A stretch of 64,000 nt of DNA. Origin: Pseudomonadota bacterium. GTDB lineage: Bacteria; Pseudomonadota; Alphaproteobacteria; Geminicoccales; Geminicoccaceae. Where the stretch lies: the NCBI GenBank assembly GCA_030549795.1, contig JAUQQO010000018.1, positions 88,277 through 152,276 on the forward strand, read 5' to 3'. The notes under the pieces are model-generated. The model saw nothing but the letters and a program-made list of their open reading frames with translations. It was not told where the DNA came from and searched no databases. The translations under genes were made by a program, and so were the position numbers. This document shows positions 43,681 through 54,451 of the stretch, in pieces; the first letter of the stretch is position 1, and every line of letters starts with the position of its first letter.

Positions 43681-44711
43681 AGCTCGCGAGCACGCAGATC
43701 GAACGCTTTCTTAACGCACCGGATCCTTCGATCCGGCTCGCACTCCTCTTCGGACCCGACAGCGGTGCGGTCGGTGAGCGCGCCATGCGCCTTGCGCGTG
43801 CGGTCGCCGAAGACCCCAACGATCCGTTCCGGGTAAGCGAACTCGATCCACAGCGCCTTGCGAGCCAGCCCGAACGCCTGGTGCTCGAGGCTCAAGCGCT
43901 GTGCTTCGGCGGGGGACGGAGGCTGGTGCGCATCCGCGATGCCGACGACGCGCTCGCACCCGCCGTGGCCGCGCTCCTCGCGCTCGAGCAATGCGCGGGC
44001 TTCGTCCTCGTGCAAGCAGGCGAATTGCCAGCCTCTTCCAAGCTGCGGCAGCTCGTCGAGCGGGCGGATCGCGCCGTCGCCATCGGCTGTTGGCCGGAGA
44101 GCGAGCGCGAATGCGCGGCGAGCGTGCGCGCGGTGCTCGCCGAGCACGGTCTGCGCCCCGAGCCAGAGGCCCTCGAGCTCTTGGTGGAACGGCTGGCTGG
44201 CGACTTGGGTCTCTTGCGCGCCGAACTCGCCAAGCTCGCCCTCTATCTCGGGCCCGAGGCCCGTTGGGTGCGCGAGGCCGACGTGTGCGCCGTGGTCGAG
44301 GATGTCGGCGGCGCAGCGGTCGAGGACCTCGTGCTGGCGGCTCTTCTGGGTGAGCGCGAGCGGGTGGAACGGGAACTGCAGCGGCTCACAGACGCGGCGG
44401 AAAACGCCGCCCGCATCCTGCGCGTCGCTGCAACCACGCTCGTGCGCCTTCTGCACTTGCGTGCTCCGATCGAGCGCGGGGCGCGCCTTGAGACTGTACT
44501 CGAGCAGGCGCGTCCTCCCGTTCACTTCCGCATCCGTGCCAAGGTGGCGCGCGTTCTCCGCGCGTGGCCGGCGACCGCTCTCGAGCAGGAACTCGCGGCG
44601 CTGGTCGAGGCCGAAATCGCCGCCAAGAGCGGAAGTCTGCCCGATCGGCTCCTTTGCCGGCGAGCCTTTTCCGACCTCGCCGACCGCGCCGCGCAGATGC
44701 CCGTGGGCTGA
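43677..44711 (+). CDS. holA: DNA polymerase III delta subunit
   Basis: The TTG start overlaps the lptE stop (TTGA) and gives 344 residues. Family features are FLNAPDPSIRLALLFGPDSGAVGERA near the start, FVLVQAGELPASSKLRQLVE in the middle and a helical C-terminus (ARILRVAATTLVRLLHLRA). The delta subunit opens the beta clamp as part of the clamp loader in DNA replication. The lptE-holA arrangement is widely conserved in proteobacteria. Confidence 0.92.
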   Translation: MKLASTQIERFLNAPDPSIRLALLFGPDSGAVGERAMRLARAVAEDPNDPFRVSELDPQRLASQPERLVLEAQALCFGGGRRLVRIRDADDALAPAVAALLALEQCAGFVLVQAGELPASSKLRQLVERADRAVAIGCWPESERECAASVRAVLAEHGLRPEPEALELLVERLAGDLGLLRAELAKLALYLGPEARWVREADVCAVVEDVGGAAVEDLVLAALLGERERVERELQRLTDAAENAARILRVAATTLVRLLHLRAPIERGARLETVLEQARPPVHFRIRAKVARVLRAWPATALEQELAALVEAEIAAKSGSLPDRLLCRRAFSDLADRAAQMPVG

Positions 44712-45110
44712 ACGGAACAGGTATGGGATGCCCATGGTCAGAGCTGGCCGTTCGCAGGTGCGCTCGACGATCTTTGCCGCACCGCTCTCGCCGAACGCCG
44801 GACGCGCGCGGGAACCGCGCGACGGCCGAACAGCCGAGCGCGTCGCCGAAGGGGCGGCGGACCAAAGGAGGGCCGCAGGCTCGCGCGCGCTGCCAGCTGA
44901 CGACCAGGCAAATGTTTGCCTTCTTCGCCCATCGCAGCGCAGGCGGGTTCCTATCCCCGCAACTTCCGCGCGCGTTCGCGGAGCGCAGTGCAAAGCGGTC
45001 CATCGCGCCTCGCCCGTTCCGCGACAGCGAAATCGGCGGTTCGCGTTCACGCGCAGCGTAGCCGGGAAACCGCGCCGCGGCGCGAGAGTCCGCTGTCGAA
45101 CGGATAGGCT
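44712..45110. other. Gap of 399 bases between holA and the UbiH-type gene
   Basis: No gene is supported. A short stem ATGGG/CCCAT lies 13-26 bases after the holA stop and could weakly end transcription. The end of the gap must hold the promoter and ribosome site of the next gene; a GGATAGGCT segment directly precedes its ATG. Confidence 0.4.
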
Positions 45111-46331
45111 ATGATGGTCGGATCCGATTTTACCCCTTTTTTCGATGTTGCGATCGCCGGAGGTGGCCTCACCGGGCTTGCCCTCGCCGCGGCACTCGTG
45201 CCTTCTGGGTGCCGCGTTGCGGTGATCGAGCACGCTCCGCTTGCGAACCTGGTCGAGCCGGCGCACGACGGTCGCGTGACAGCGGTGGCGCGCGGCAGCC
45301 AGCGCTTGCTCGCGCGGCTGGGCTTGTGGCCAAAAATCGCGCCCGATGCCGAGCCCATCCTCGAGATCTTGGTCGGTGAGGCGTCGAGCCCGATTGAGGT
45401 CCACTACGATCACCGCGAGGTGGGCGGCGAGCCCTTGGGCTGGATCGTTCCCAACCGCAGCTTGCGCCTCGCTTTGCAGGCGGCGGTGCGCGACCGGCCG
45501 GAGGTCGCAGTTTTCGCTCCGGCCCGCATCCTCCATGCGGCAGGAGAAGCGGGCACGCTCCGCCTCGTACTCGAAGACGGTCGAACGCTGCGCTGTGCGC
45601 TGCTCGCTGTGTGCGAGGGACGCTTGTCGCCGACGCGCAGGCTGCTCGGGATCGGGGCGCGGCGCTACGTCTACCCGCAGCTTGCGATCGTGGCCACGCT
45701 CGAACACGAGCGGCCCCATCGCGGCCGCGCGGTCGAACGCTTCTTTCCCGATGGTCCTTTCGCCATTCTGCCCATGCGCGGTCGGCGCTCCTCGATCGTG
45801 TGGGCGCTCGAGACCGCGAAAGCGAAAGCCATCCGCGAGCTCGACGGTGATGAGTTCGCCGCCGAGGTCGAAGAGCGCTTCGGTGACCTTTTGGGTGGCG
45901 TGAGCCTCCTCGGCGAGCGTTGGTACTATCCCCTTGTGCTCGTCGAGGCCGAGCGGATCGTGGCACCGCGCGCAGCGCTCGTCGGCGATGCGGCGCGCGG
46001 CATCCATCCGATCGCGGGCCAGGGGTGGAACCTCGCCCTGCGCGATGTCGCCGCTCTCGCGCAAGTGGTGGCCGAGCAGATCGCGGTCGGCCTCGATCCG
46101 GGCGATCCCTTGGCGCTCGAGCGCTATGCCAGCTGGCGGCGTTTCGACGGCCTTGCGCTCGTCGCCGTCACCCACGGCATCGATCGGTTGTTCGCCAACG
46201 ATCTCGAACCGCTCAAAATCTTGCGCAACCTCGGCCTCGCTCTGGTCGAACGGCTGCCGCCGCTCAAGCGGTTCTTCATGCGGCACGCCATGGGCGTCTT
46301 GGGCGAGTTGCCGCAGGCGATGCGCAGCTGA
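45111..46331 (+). CDS. UbiH/UbiF/VisC-type FAD monooxygenase (ubiquinone hydroxylase family)
   Basis: This 406-residue flavoprotein has the FAD motif VAIAGGGLTGLALAAAL near residue 13, the DGRVTAVARGSQRLL segment characteristic of the UbiH/COQ6 family, and the second FAD site GDAARGIHPIAGQGWNLALRD. Family members hydroxylate the ubiquinone precursor ring at the inner membrane. Which ring position is used cannot be told from the sequence alone. The gene is not next to other ubi genes. Confidence 0.9.
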   Translation: MMVGSDFTPFFDVAIAGGGLTGLALAAALVPSGCRVAVIEHAPLANLVEPAHDGRVTAVARGSQRLLARLGLWPKIAPDAEPILEILVGEASSPIEVHYDHREVGGEPLGWIVPNRSLRLALQAAVRDRPEVAVFAPARILHAAGEAGTLRLVLEDGRTLRCALLAVCEGRLSPTRRLLGIGARRYVYPQLAIVATLEHERPHRGRAVERFFPDGPFAILPMRGRRSSIVWALETAKAKAIRELDGDEFAAEVEERFGDLLGGVSLLGERWYYPLVLVEAERIVAPRAALVGDAARGIHPIAGQGWNLALRDVAALAQVVAEQIAVGLDPGDPLALERYASWRRFDGLALVAVTHGIDRLFANDLEPLKILRNLGLALVERLPPLKRFFMRHAMGVLGELPQAMRS

Positions 46332-46472
46332 ACGAGCAAAGCGCTTTTCCCCGCCCAGTAAGTGCCGTGCGGCCTCCATGAGCCGCAGCAACGCAATCGC
46401 GAGCAACGTGAAGAGGATGCCGCGCATCGCGCAGCCGCCGTGTTCGCTTCCGCTGCTCCTTTGCTAGCGAGC

Positions 46473-46488
46473 CGCGGTTAATACCGCG
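46473..46488. promoter_or_regulatory. Dyad CGCGGT-TAAT-ACCGCG upstream of the dehydratase gene
   Basis: Six-base arms (46473-46478 and 46483-46488) flank TAAT, about 112 bases before the ATG. The same DNA reads TTAA-N7-TTAC, one base from the CtrA box TTAA-N7-TTAA. It could be an operator for the dehydratase gene; no regulator gene is adjacent. Confidence 0.3.
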
Positions 46489-46599
46489 TTACCGGCGAGC
46501 GGAAAGCGAGCTCGGTGCAACGGGCGAAGCCGAGGCGAGTGCTTGACGCGTCGCGCGCGCGGGCGTTGAAGCTCGCCCGGCAGTGGTGGAGGAGAGGCG

Positions 46600-48396
46600 A
46601 TGGCGCGCGAAAGCGGACGGCGGTTGCGCTCGCAGGCCTGGTGGGACGACCGCAGCGAGCCCGACATGACCGCACTCTATCTCGAAAAGTACGTCAACTT
46701 CGGGCTCACCCGCGAGGAACTGCAGTCGGGCCGACCGATCATCGGCATCGCTCAGACCGGCTCCGACCTGGTCCCGTGCAACCGTCATCACCGCGAGCTC
46801 GCCAAACGGGTAGCGGACGGCATCCGCGACGCTGGAGGCATCCCGCTCGAGTTCCCGGTGCACCCCATTCAGGAGACCGGCAAACGCCCCACCGCCATGC
46901 TCGATCGCAACTTACAATATCTCTCGCTCGTCGAGGTGCTTTGGGGCTATCCGATCGATGGAGTGGTCCTTACCACCGGTTGTGACAAGACAACGCCCGC
47001 GCTTTTGATGGGAGCCGCTACCGTCGACATTCCAGCCATCGTGCTCTCGGGCGGGCCGATGCTCAACGGATACTATAAAGGCTCGCTCGCCGGATCGGGA
47101 ACGATCATTTGGGAAGCGCGGCGCCTGTATGCCAAGGGCGAGATCGGCTACGATGAGTTCATGGAGATGGCGCTCGCCTCCGCGCCCTCGATCGGCCATT
47201 GCAACACCATGGGTACCGCTTCCTCGATGAACGCCATGGCCGAGGCGCTGGGCATGAGCCTGCCCGGTTGTGCCGCCATCCCGGCGCCTTATCGTGAGAG
47301 GGCGCAAATGGCCTACGCAACCGGCAAACGTATCGTAGAAATGGTGTGGGAGGACTTGCGCCCCTCCAAGATCATGACTCGCAAGGCCTTTGAAAATGCG
47401 ATCATCTGTGCAGCAGCGATCGGTGCGTCCACCAATTGCCCTCCGCACGTGATCGCTATCGCCCGTCATATGGGTGTGCCGCTGACAATCGAGGATTGGG
47501 AACTCGGCCGCGACGTGCCGCTCTTGGTCAACGTCCAGCCAGCGGGCGAATATCTCTGCGAGGAATATTATCGCGCAGGTGGTTTGCCGGCGGTGATGAA
47601 GGAACTCTTAGCTGCCGGCCGGCTGCATGGCGACGTGCTCACCTGCACGGGTAAGACGGTGGCGGAAAATCTCGAAAACGTACCCTTTGCGAGCGATCGC
47701 CGGGTCATTCGCCCCTATTCCGATCCGCTCAAGCCCGAAGCCGGCTTCCTCATCATCTCGGGCAATCTGTTCGACGCCGCGGTGATGAAGACCTCGGTGG
47801 TGAGCGAGGAGTTCCGCAAAAAATATCTCGAGCATCCCGAACATCCCGGCGTTTTCGAGGGCAAGGCTGTCGTGTTCGATGGGCCTGAAGACTATCATGC
47901 GCGCATCGATGACCCTGACCTCGACATCGATGAAAACAGTTTTCTTTTCATAAGATATTGCGGTCCGGTCGGGTATCCCGGTGCTCCCGAAGTGGTTAAC
48001 ATGCGGCCGCCCAAAAAGCTCATGGAAAAGGGCATTCGCGCTCTTCCCACGATCGGCGACGGCCGCCAGTCGGGCACTTCTGAGAGCCCCTCGATCTTGA
48101 ACGCCAGTCCGGAGGCGGCGGTCGGCGGCAATCTCGCCATTCTCAGAACCGGTGATCGGGTGCGGCTCGACCTGCACGCCCGTCGGCTCGATGTGCTCTT
48201 GAGCGAAGAGGAAATCGCCCGCCGGCGCGAAGAGCTCAATAAGAGCAAACCGCCGATTCCGCCCGCGCAGACGCCTTGGCAGGAAATCTACCGCGCGCTC
48301 GTGGGCCAACTCTCAACGGGGGCTTGTCTGGAGCCTGCAGTGTTGCATCTGCGGGTGGTCGAGACCCACGGCCCCGCCCCGCGGCGCAATCACTGA
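46600..48396 (+). CDS. IlvD/Edd-family sugar-acid dehydratase (L-arabonate/D-xylonate dehydratase-like)
   Basis: This 598-residue enzyme, preceded by GGAGGAGAGG, carries the three cysteines expected for a [2Fe-2S] cluster: C60 (DLVPCN), C128 ([10 protein letters not shown]) and C200 (GHCNTMGTA). The segments [18 protein letters not shown] and [25 protein letters not shown] point to the pentonate dehydratase branch rather than dihydroxy-acid dehydratase of isoleucine synthesis. It would convert an aldonic acid to a 2-keto-3-deoxy acid. No aldolase or dehydrogenase of such a pathway is next to it, so the substrate is open. The stretch 47480-48000 is less GC-rich than the surroundings. Confidence 0.88.
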   Translation: MARESGRRLRSQAWWDDRSEPDMTALYLEKYVNFGLTREELQSGRPIIGIAQTGSDLVPCNRHHRELAKRVADGIRDAGGIPLEFPVHPIQETGKRPTAMLDRNLQYLSLVEVLWGYPIDGVVLTTGCDKTTPALLMGAATVDIPAIVLSGGPMLNGYYKGSLAGSGTIIWEARRLYAKGEIGYDEFMEMALASAPSIGHCNTMGTASSMNAMAEALGMSLPGCAAIPAPYRERAQMAYATGKRIVEMVWEDLRPSKIMTRKAFENAIICAAAIGASTNCPPHVIAIARHMGVPLTIEDWELGRDVPLLVNVQPAGEYLCEEYYRAGGLPAVMKELLAAGRLHGDVLTCTGKTVAENLENVPFASDRRVIRPYSDPLKPEAGFLIISGNLFDAAVMKTSVVSEEFRKKYLEHPEHPGVFEGKAVVFDGPEDYHARIDDPDLDIDENSFLFIRYCGPVGYPGAPEVVNMRPPKKLMEKGIRALPTIGDGRQSGTSESPSILNASPEAAVGGNLAILRTGDRVRLDLHARRLDVLLSEEEIARRREELNKSKPPIPPAQTPWQEIYRALVGQLSTGACLEPAVLHLRVVETHGPAPRRNH

Positions 48397-48676
48397 AAGA
48401 GCCGCGAGCCACGAGAACGAAACCGCTTTGCGTGATGTGGGCACGCCAGCCGCCTTGAGCGCCGGGCGTAGGTCGCGCCCTCGCTGCAGCCTGCGCGCTC
48501 AGGCAATCGCGCGAGTCCGCCCTACGATCGCCGCGGCCTCGTCTGCGGGTGCTCGGGATGCGTTCGAAGAGCTCTTGCGCACTGCACTTCTGCACGTGCG
48601 TCGAGAAAACGGTGCGCGGCGCGTCGCGGCGGGGTGCGTTGAGGAGACGGTGCGCGGGCGCGCGAGGGCACGAGGG

Positions 48677-50317
48677 TCAAATGGCCGTTCCCTCCACCGC
48701 TTCCATGCGCAGCGCCGCGGCCAGAAGGGCGCGCGTATAGGGATGGCGGGGGTCCTCGAAGATCCGCTCGACCGGGCCCTCTTCCACCACGATGCCGTCC
48801 TTCATCACCATCACTCGATGGCTCATCGCGCGGATCACCCGTAGATCGTGGCTGATGAAGAGATAAGCAAGCCCGCGTTTTTCTTGCAGCGAACGGAGAA
48901 GATCGAGCACTTGTGCCTGTACCGACATATCGAGCGCGCTCGTCGGCTCGTCGAGGACGAGGAGCTTGGGCTCGAGCACGAGCGCGCGGGCAATCGCAAT
49001 GCGCTGGCGCTGGCCGCCGCTGAACTCGTGCGGGTAGCGGTGCATGCACTCGGGGTCGAGGCCGACTTCGGCGAGCGCCGCCGCCACCCGCCGCACCCGC
49101 TCCTCGGCGGTGCCGATGCCGTGGATGGCCAGTCCTTCGGCGACGATCTGACCGACCGACATCCGTGGTGAAAGTGACCCGAAGGGATCTTGGAAGACGA
49201 TCTGCATGATTCGTCGCAGCGGCCGCAACTGCCGCCACGACCAACCCTGAACGTCGATGCCGTTGATCCGAATCGCGCCTCGAGAAGGGAGCAGGCGCAA
49301 CAGGGCAAGTCCGAGCGTCGTCTTGCCGGAGCCGGATTCGCCAACGATACCCAGTGTTTCGCCGGCGCGCACGGTGAGATCGACGCCGTCGACCGCCTTC
49401 ACCCATCCCACCGTACGGCGCAACAGCCCGCGCTGAATGGGAAAATGGACCTTAAGATCGCGCACTTCGGCCACCACCGGGGCGTCGTGGGGAACGGGCG
49501 GCGGCCGTCCCGTCGGTTCGGCTGCGAGCAGCCGACGGGTGTAGGGATGACGGGGAGCGGTGAACAGGCGCGTGGTGGGCCCGCTCTCCACCAGCTCGCC
49601 CTCGGTCATGACCAGCACGCGCTGGGCGAGATGGCGGACGATGGTCAGATCATGGGTGATGAGGAGGATCGCCATCCCCATCTTCCGCTGCAAATCCTGC
49701 AACAGGCGCAGGATCTGCGCTTGGATGGTGACGTCGACCGCGGTCGTGGGCTCATCGGCGATCAGAAGATCCGGCTGGTTGGCGAGCGCCATGGCGATCA
49801 TCACCCGCTGGCGCTGCCCGCCGGAGAGCTGGTGGGGATAGGCGCGCCGGCGCTGCTCCGGGTCGGGGATACCGACGAGCCGCAAGAGCTCGAGCACGCG
49901 GGCGCGGACTTCCTCTCGGCTCAACCGTCGATGCAAGAGCAGAGCCTCGCCGATCTGCCGCTCGACCGTGTGCAGCGGGTTCAAGGCGGTCATCGGCTCC
50001 TGGAAGATCATCGCGATGCGGTCACCGCGGATCTGCCGCATGAAGCCTTCCGGGCGGCCCATTAGCTCCTCGCCCTTAAAGCGTATCGAGCCCTTGGGAT
50101 GCTCGGCCCGGGGATAGGGCAAGAGCTGCAGAATCGAGAGCGCGGTCACCGACTTGCCCGAGCCCGATTCGCCGACGAGCGCCACGGTTTCCCCACGCTC
50201 GATGGTAAAAGAAACGCCGCGCACCGCATCAACCGTGCGCCCCTCGAGGTGAAAGCGCACCCACAAGTCTTCGACCTCGAGAAGAGGGGGTGAAGCGGGG
50301 CGCGGATCCGGGCTCAC
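48677..50317 (-). CDS. yejF: Peptide ABC transporter, fused dual ATPase YejF
   Basis: The GTG at 50317 overlaps the yejE stop (GTGA) and gives 546 residues. There are two ATPase domains in one chain: Walker A GESGSGKS (49-56) with [15 protein letters not shown] and Walker [13 protein letters not shown], then a second GESGSGKTT with [15 protein letters not shown] and [12 protein letters not shown]. Each half has the oligopeptide-transporter C-terminal segment ([28 protein letters not shown]). It powers the Yej importer, known for peptides and microcin C. The frame is open upstream, but the GTG fits the operon spacing. Confidence 0.92.
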   Translation of the reverse strand: MSPDPRPASPPLLEVEDLWVRFHLEGRTVDAVRGVSFTIERGETVALVGESGSGKSVTALSILQLLPYPRAEHPKGSIRFKGEELMGRPEGFMRQIRGDRIAMIFQEPMTALNPLHTVERQIGEALLLHRRLSREEVRARVLELLRLVGIPDPEQRRRAYPHQLSGGQRQRVMIAMALANQPDLLIADEPTTAVDVTIQAQILRLLQDLQRKMGMAILLITHDLTIVRHLAQRVLVMTEGELVESGPTTRLFTAPRHPYTRRLLAAEPTGRPPPVPHDAPVVAEVRDLKVHFPIQRGLLRRTVGWVKAVDGVDLTVRAGETLGIVGESGSGKTTLGLALLRLLPSRGAIRINGIDVQGWSWRQLRPLRRIMQIVFQDPFGSLSPRMSVGQIVAEGLAIHGIGTAEERVRRVAAALAEVGLDPECMHRYPHEFSGGQRQRIAIARALVLEPKLLVLDEPTSALDMSVQAQVLDLLRSLQEKRGLAYLFISHDLRVIRAMSHRVMVMKDGIVVEEGPVERIFEDPRHPYTRALLAAALRMEAVEGTAI

Positions 50318-51390
50318 CGGAAGGTCTTCCTGGGATCGAAGGCGTCGCGCACGGCTTCGCCCACGAAGACGAGCAAGGAGAGCATGGTGGCGACGACGAC
50401 GAAGCCGGTAAGGCCGAGCCAGGGGGCCTGCAGATTGTTCTTTCCCTGGGCGAGCAGTTCGCCCAGCGAGGGCGAGCCGGGTGGCAGGCCGAAGCCGAGA
50501 AAGTCGAGCGAGGTCAAGGTGGTGATCGAGCCGTTCAAGACGAAGGGAAGGAACGTCAGCGCCGAGACCATGGCATTCGGCAAGACGTGGCGGAACATGA
50601 GCGCCACATCGGAAGCACCCAAGGCGCGCGCCGCGCGCACGAAGTCGAAGTTGCGCGCGCGCAAGAACTCGGCTCGCACGACATCGACCAGACTCATCCA
50701 CGAAAACAGGAGCATGATGCCGAGTAGCGTCCAAAAACCCGGCGTCAAGAAGGAAGCGACGATGATCAACAGATAGAGAACCGGCAGCCCGCCCCAGATC
50801 TCGATAAAGCGCTGCAAGCCGAGATCGACCCAGCCGCCGAACCAGCCCTGGATCGCGCCGAGCACGATCCCAATGAGCGAGCTCGCGAGCGTCAAGATCA
50901 GCCCGAAGAGTACCGAGATGCGAAAGCCGTAGATCACCCGTGCGAGCACGTCGCGTGCCTGATCGTCGGTGCCGAGCCAATGGTTGCGATCGGGAGGCGA
51001 GGGCGCCGGGCCGGGGATGTCCTTGACGACCGTGTCCCAGCGGTAGCGCACGGGCGGCCAGATCATCCAACCCTTTTCTTCAATCAGAGCGCGCACTTCC
51101 GGATCGTGATAGTCGGCTTCGGTCGGAAAGATGCCGCCGAACGTCGTCTCCGGATAGGCGACGAGGAAGGGAACGTAAAAGCCGCCGTCGTAGCGGACGA
51201 GAAGCGGGCGATCGTTGGCGATGACTTCCGCGAACAGGCTCAGGACGAACAGAGCGAGAAAGATGCGCAGGCTGATCGCGCCGCGACGGTTGCGTTCGAA
51301 ATTAGCGAGCCGGCGCGCGCCGATCGGCGTCAAGGAGAAGGAGAAGCCCAAAAAGCGCACCCGCTCGCGGCGGACGATCGCACGCGCCAT
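50314..51390 (-). CDS. yejE: Peptide ABC transporter permease YejE
   Basis: This 358-residue permease has six membrane segments: one near residue 45 and five in the second half, with the binding-protein-dependent transport signature ALGASDVALMFRHVLPN. The long loop HWLGTDDQARDVLARVIYGFR matches YejE and DppC-type permeases, and the insertion around residues 60-135 (YDGGFYVPFLVAYPETTFGG) is characteristic of YejE. Only three bases separate it from yejB. It forms the inner-membrane channel with YejB. Confidence 0.93.
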   Translation of the reverse strand: MARAIVRRERVRFLGFSFSLTPIGARRLANFERNRRGAISLRIFLALFVLSLFAEVIANDRPLLVRYDGGFYVPFLVAYPETTFGGIFPTEADYHDPEVRALIEEKGWMIWPPVRYRWDTVVKDIPGPAPSPPDRNHWLGTDDQARDVLARVIYGFRISVLFGLILTLASSLIGIVLGAIQGWFGGWVDLGLQRFIEIWGGLPVLYLLIIVASFLTPGFWTLLGIMLLFSWMSLVDVVRAEFLRARNFDFVRAARALGASDVALMFRHVLPNAMVSALTFLPFVLNGSITTLTSLDFLGFGLPPGSPSLGELLAQGKNNLQAPWLGLTGFVVVATMLSLLVFVGEAVRDAFDPRKTFR

Positions 51391-51393
51391 CGC

Positions 51394-52512
51394 TCAAACC
51401 GCCCGTGCCTCGAAGTCGATGCGCGGATCAACGACGACGTAGGTCAAATCCGACACGATCTTCATGATCAGGCCGAGGAGGGTGAAGATGTAGAGCGTGC
51501 CGAACATCAACGGATAATCGCGATTGAGTGCAGCTTCGTAGCCGAGCAGACCCAGCCCGTCGAGCGAGAAGATGATCTCGATGAGCAAAGCCCCGGTGAA
51601 CAGCATACCGACGAAGGCGGCCGGGAAGCCGGCGATGACGATCAGCATGGCGTTGCGAAAGACGTGGCCGTAGAGCACGCGCCGCGGCGAAAGGCCCTTG
51701 GCGCGGGCGGTGATCACGTATTGTTTGTTGATCTCCTCGAGAAAACTGTTCTTGGTGAGCATGGTGAGGGTGGCAAAAGAGCCGACGAGCATCGCCGAGA
51801 TCGGCAGCACCATGTGCCAGAGGTAATCGAGGATCCGCTCCGGCCAGGAAAGCTCCCAGAAATTGTCGGAAACCAAGCCGCGCAGCGGAAAGATCTGCCA
51901 GTAGCTGCCGCCGGCGAAGAGAACGATCAAAAGAAGCGCGAAGAGGAAGGAGGGGATGGCATAACCGACGACGATCACCGCGCTCGTCCACACATCGAAG
52001 CGCGAGCCATCGCGCACCGCCTTGGCGATGCCGAGCGGGATCGAAACGAGATAGGTCAGAAGCGTCGTCCACACGCCGAGCGAGATCGAAACCGGCATCT
52101 TCTCGAGGATCAGTTCGATCACCGTGCGGTCGCGGAAATAACTCGTGCCGAAATCGAAGCGCAGATAGTCCCACAACATCTTCAAAAAGCGCTCGTGCGC
52201 CGGACGGTCGAAGCCGAACTGACGCTCGAGTTGCGCGATCAGCTCGGGCGGCAGACCCTGCGCGCCTCGGTAGATTCCCTGCGGCCCGCCACCACTCTGC
52301 CCCTGCAATGGCGCGAGCGCGGGCCCGGTCTCGCTTCCCGCGCCGCCGCCGGTGAGCCGGGCGGTGGCGCCGGCGCCGGTGGCGGTGAGCTCGGAGATGA
52401 TCTTCTCGATGGGGCCGCCCGGGGCCGCCTGCACGACGATGAAGTTGATGAAAAGGATGCCCAAGAGGGTGGGAACGACGAGCAGAAGACGCCGGGCGAT
52501 GTAGCTCAGCAT
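51394..52512 (-). CDS. yejB: Peptide ABC transporter permease YejB
   Basis: This 372-residue protein begins with the DppB-type start ([28 protein letters not shown]) and carries about six membrane segments with the transport signature [21 protein letters not shown] glycine/alanine-rich insertion at about 45-85 ([19 protein letters not shown]) is a common YejB feature. With YejE it forms the pore of the importer. It starts six bases after the yejA stop. Confidence 0.93.
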   Translation of the reverse strand: MLSYIARRLLLVVPTLLGILFINFIVVQAAPGGPIEKIISELTATGAGATARLTGGGAGSETGPALAPLQGQSGGGPQGIYRGAQGLPPELIAQLERQFGFDRPAHERFLKMLWDYLRFDFGTSYFRDRTVIELILEKMPVSISLGVWTTLLTYLVSIPLGIAKAVRDGSRFDVWTSAVIVVGYAIPSFLFALLLIVLFAGGSYWQIFPLRGLVSDNFWELSWPERILDYLWHMVLPISAMLVGSFATLTMLTKNSFLEEINKQYVITARAKGLSPRRVLYGHVFRNAMLIVIAGFPAAFVGMLFTGALLIEIIFSLDGLGLLGYEAALNRDYPLMFGTLYIFTLLGLIMKIVSDLTYVVVDPRIDFEARAV

Positions 52513-52518
52513 GGCCGT

Positions 52519-54378
52519 TTAGCGCACCACCAGCCCAACCGCGCGGCGCGCTTCAGTGAGCGCGCGTTCCTTCGCGGGATCGATCCACCAGGTGAAGATG
52601 TCGAGCCCGTAGCGCGGCGGTCTTTCGGGGAGGCCGAACTTGTCCCACATCGCGATCCAGGTCTCGCGGTTGTGCCAGTGTGGGATGACGTAGTGGCCCC
52701 AGATCAAGACGCGGTCGAGCGCGCGGCAGGCGGCGATCAAGGCTTCGCGGTCGGGCGCTTGGATGATCTTGTCGATGAGATAGTCGACGATGGGGTCCTC
52801 GATGCCGATCAGATTGCGCGAGCCGGGTTGCCGCGCCGCCGCCGAGCTCCAAAAGTTGCGCTGTTCGTTGCCGGGCGAGAGGCTCTGCGGAAACACCGCC
52901 ACCACCATGTCGTAGTCGAACTCCTCGAGGCGGCGTTGGTATTGGGCATCGTCGACGACCCGCACCTTGGCCTCGACACCGAGCCGCTCGAGGTTCTTTA
53001 CGAACGGACCCACGATACGCTCGAAAAGACCGCCCTGGTCCAAGAGAATCTCGAAGCTCACCGGGCGGCCGGTGGCCAGTTCGACGAGTTTGCCTTGGCG
53101 AACCTCGTAACCCCCCGCTTTCAAGATTTCGAAGGCTTTGCGCAAATTGTCGCGAATGTTGCCCGATCCGTCGGTCTTCGGCGCTTCGTAGACTTTCTCG
53201 AACACTTCCGGCGGCAAGCGGTCGCGAAACGGTGCGAGCAGCGCGCGTTCGGCTTCCGAGATCGGCTGGCGCGCGCCCAGCTCGCTGTTCGGAAAATAGC
53301 TCTCGGTGCGCACGTAGTTGCCGTAAAAGAGATTTTTTTGGGTCCACTCGAAGTCGAATGCATAGTTGAGCGCTTCGCGCAGGGCTCGGTTTTGAAAGAC
53401 CGGCCGGCGCAAATTGAAGACGAAGCCCTGCATGCCCGCACCCCCTTCGCGCGGGATGGCGAGCTTCTTGATCAATCCGTGTTCCACCGCCGGGCCGGTG
53501 TATCCCGTCGCCCAAAAGCGCGAGCTGTTCTCGATCCGCAAATCGAATTCGCCGGCTTTTAAAGCCTCAAGGGCGACGTTGGGGTCGCGAAAGTAGACGT
53601 AGCGGACCTCATCGAAATTGTAGCGGCCGCGCATCACCGGAACATCGGCCCCCCAATAATCGGTGACCCGCTCGTACGTGATCGACCGTCCGGGCTCCAC
53701 CGACTTGACGCGATAGGCGCCGGAGCCGAGCGGCGGCTCGAGGGTGGTCTTTTCGAAGTCGCGCCCTTCCCAATAGTGCTTGGGCAAAATCGGCATCTGG
53801 CCGACAATGAGAGGAAGCTCGCGGTTGGTGGTGCCGTCGAAGATGAACTTCACTCGCCGTTCGCCAGCGGCCTCTGCGCGCACCACGTTCGCGTAATAGG
53901 CGCGGTAGAAGGGCTCTCCTTTGCTTTTGAGGATGTCGAGCGAGAAGATCACGTCCTCGACCGTGACCGGGCGGCCGTCGTGCCAACGCGCCTGTGGGCG
54001 CAAGGTGAAGGCGACCCAGGAGCGATCGGCCGGCATCTCGATGGTTTCGGCCAAAAGCCCGTATTCGGAAAAGGCTTCATCGAGGTTCTGGACGGTGAGG
54101 CTCTCGAACGGCAGGCCCGAGCCGGCGGCATCGTTGCCCTTCAAGATGAAGGGGTTGAGATTGTCGAAGGTGCCGATCGCGGCGAGCGTGAGCCGTCCGC
54201 CTTTGGGCGCGTCGGGATTGGCATAGGGTAGATGGGTAAAGTCGGGCGGCAGGGCCGGCGCGCCGTGCATCGCCACACCATGCACCGGGCGCACCTCTTC
54301 TGCCCGTCCCACCCCATAAGCGGCGGCGAGGCAGAGCGCGAGCAGCACGCCGCCGAGCATCTCGTTGCGACCGTCCAT
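52519..54378 (-). CDS. yejA: Peptide ABC transporter substrate-binding protein YejA
   Basis: This 619-residue protein has a signal peptide (MLGGVLLALCLAAAYGVGRAE) and the oligopeptide-binding fold of family 5 (SBP_bac_5). Typical motifs are AMHGAPALPPDFTHLPYANPDAPKGG, LRPQARWHDGRPVTVEDVIFS and the FEWTQKNLFYGNYVRTESYFPNSE segment, which is typical of YejA. It captures peptides in the periplasm and passes them to YejBEF. A GGAGGA site precedes the ATG. It is the first gene of a complete yejABEF operon. Confidence 0.93.
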   Translation of the reverse strand: MDGRNEMLGGVLLALCLAAAYGVGRAEEVRPVHGVAMHGAPALPPDFTHLPYANPDAPKGGRLTLAAIGTFDNLNPFILKGNDAAGSGLPFESLTVQNLDEAFSEYGLLAETIEMPADRSWVAFTLRPQARWHDGRPVTVEDVIFSLDILKSKGEPFYRAYYANVVRAEAAGERRVKFIFDGTTNRELPLIVGQMPILPKHYWEGRDFEKTTLEPPLGSGAYRVKSVEPGRSITYERVTDYWGADVPVMRGRYNFDEVRYVYFRDPNVALEALKAGEFDLRIENSSRFWATGYTGPAVEHGLIKKLAIPREGGAGMQGFVFNLRRPVFQNRALREALNYAFDFEWTQKNLFYGNYVRTESYFPNSELGARQPISEAERALLAPFRDRLPPEVFEKVYEAPKTDGSGNIRDNLRKAFEILKAGGYEVRQGKLVELATGRPVSFEILLDQGGLFERIVGPFVKNLERLGVEAKVRVVDDAQYQRRLEEFDYDMVVAVFPQSLSPGNEQRNFWSSAAARQPGSRNLIGIEDPIVDYLIDKIIQAPDREALIAACRALDRVLIWGHYVIPHWHNRETWIAMWDKFGLPERPPRYGLDIFTWWIDPAKERALTEARRAVGLVVR

Positions 54379-54451
54379 CGCCGTTCCTCCGCGCCGAAGA
54401 GCGCGAGCGCGTCGAGGGAAACCTAAGAGGGATGGCGCTTTGGGGGAAGCC

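Noticed and set aside
43389..46427. A 1012-codon minus-strand frame
   Set aside because: It is antisense to lptE, holA and the UbiH-type gene, with no recognisable domain.
50980..53562. An 860-codon plus-strand frame
   Set aside because: It is antisense to yejE, yejB and yejA and is full of charged low-complexity sequence.
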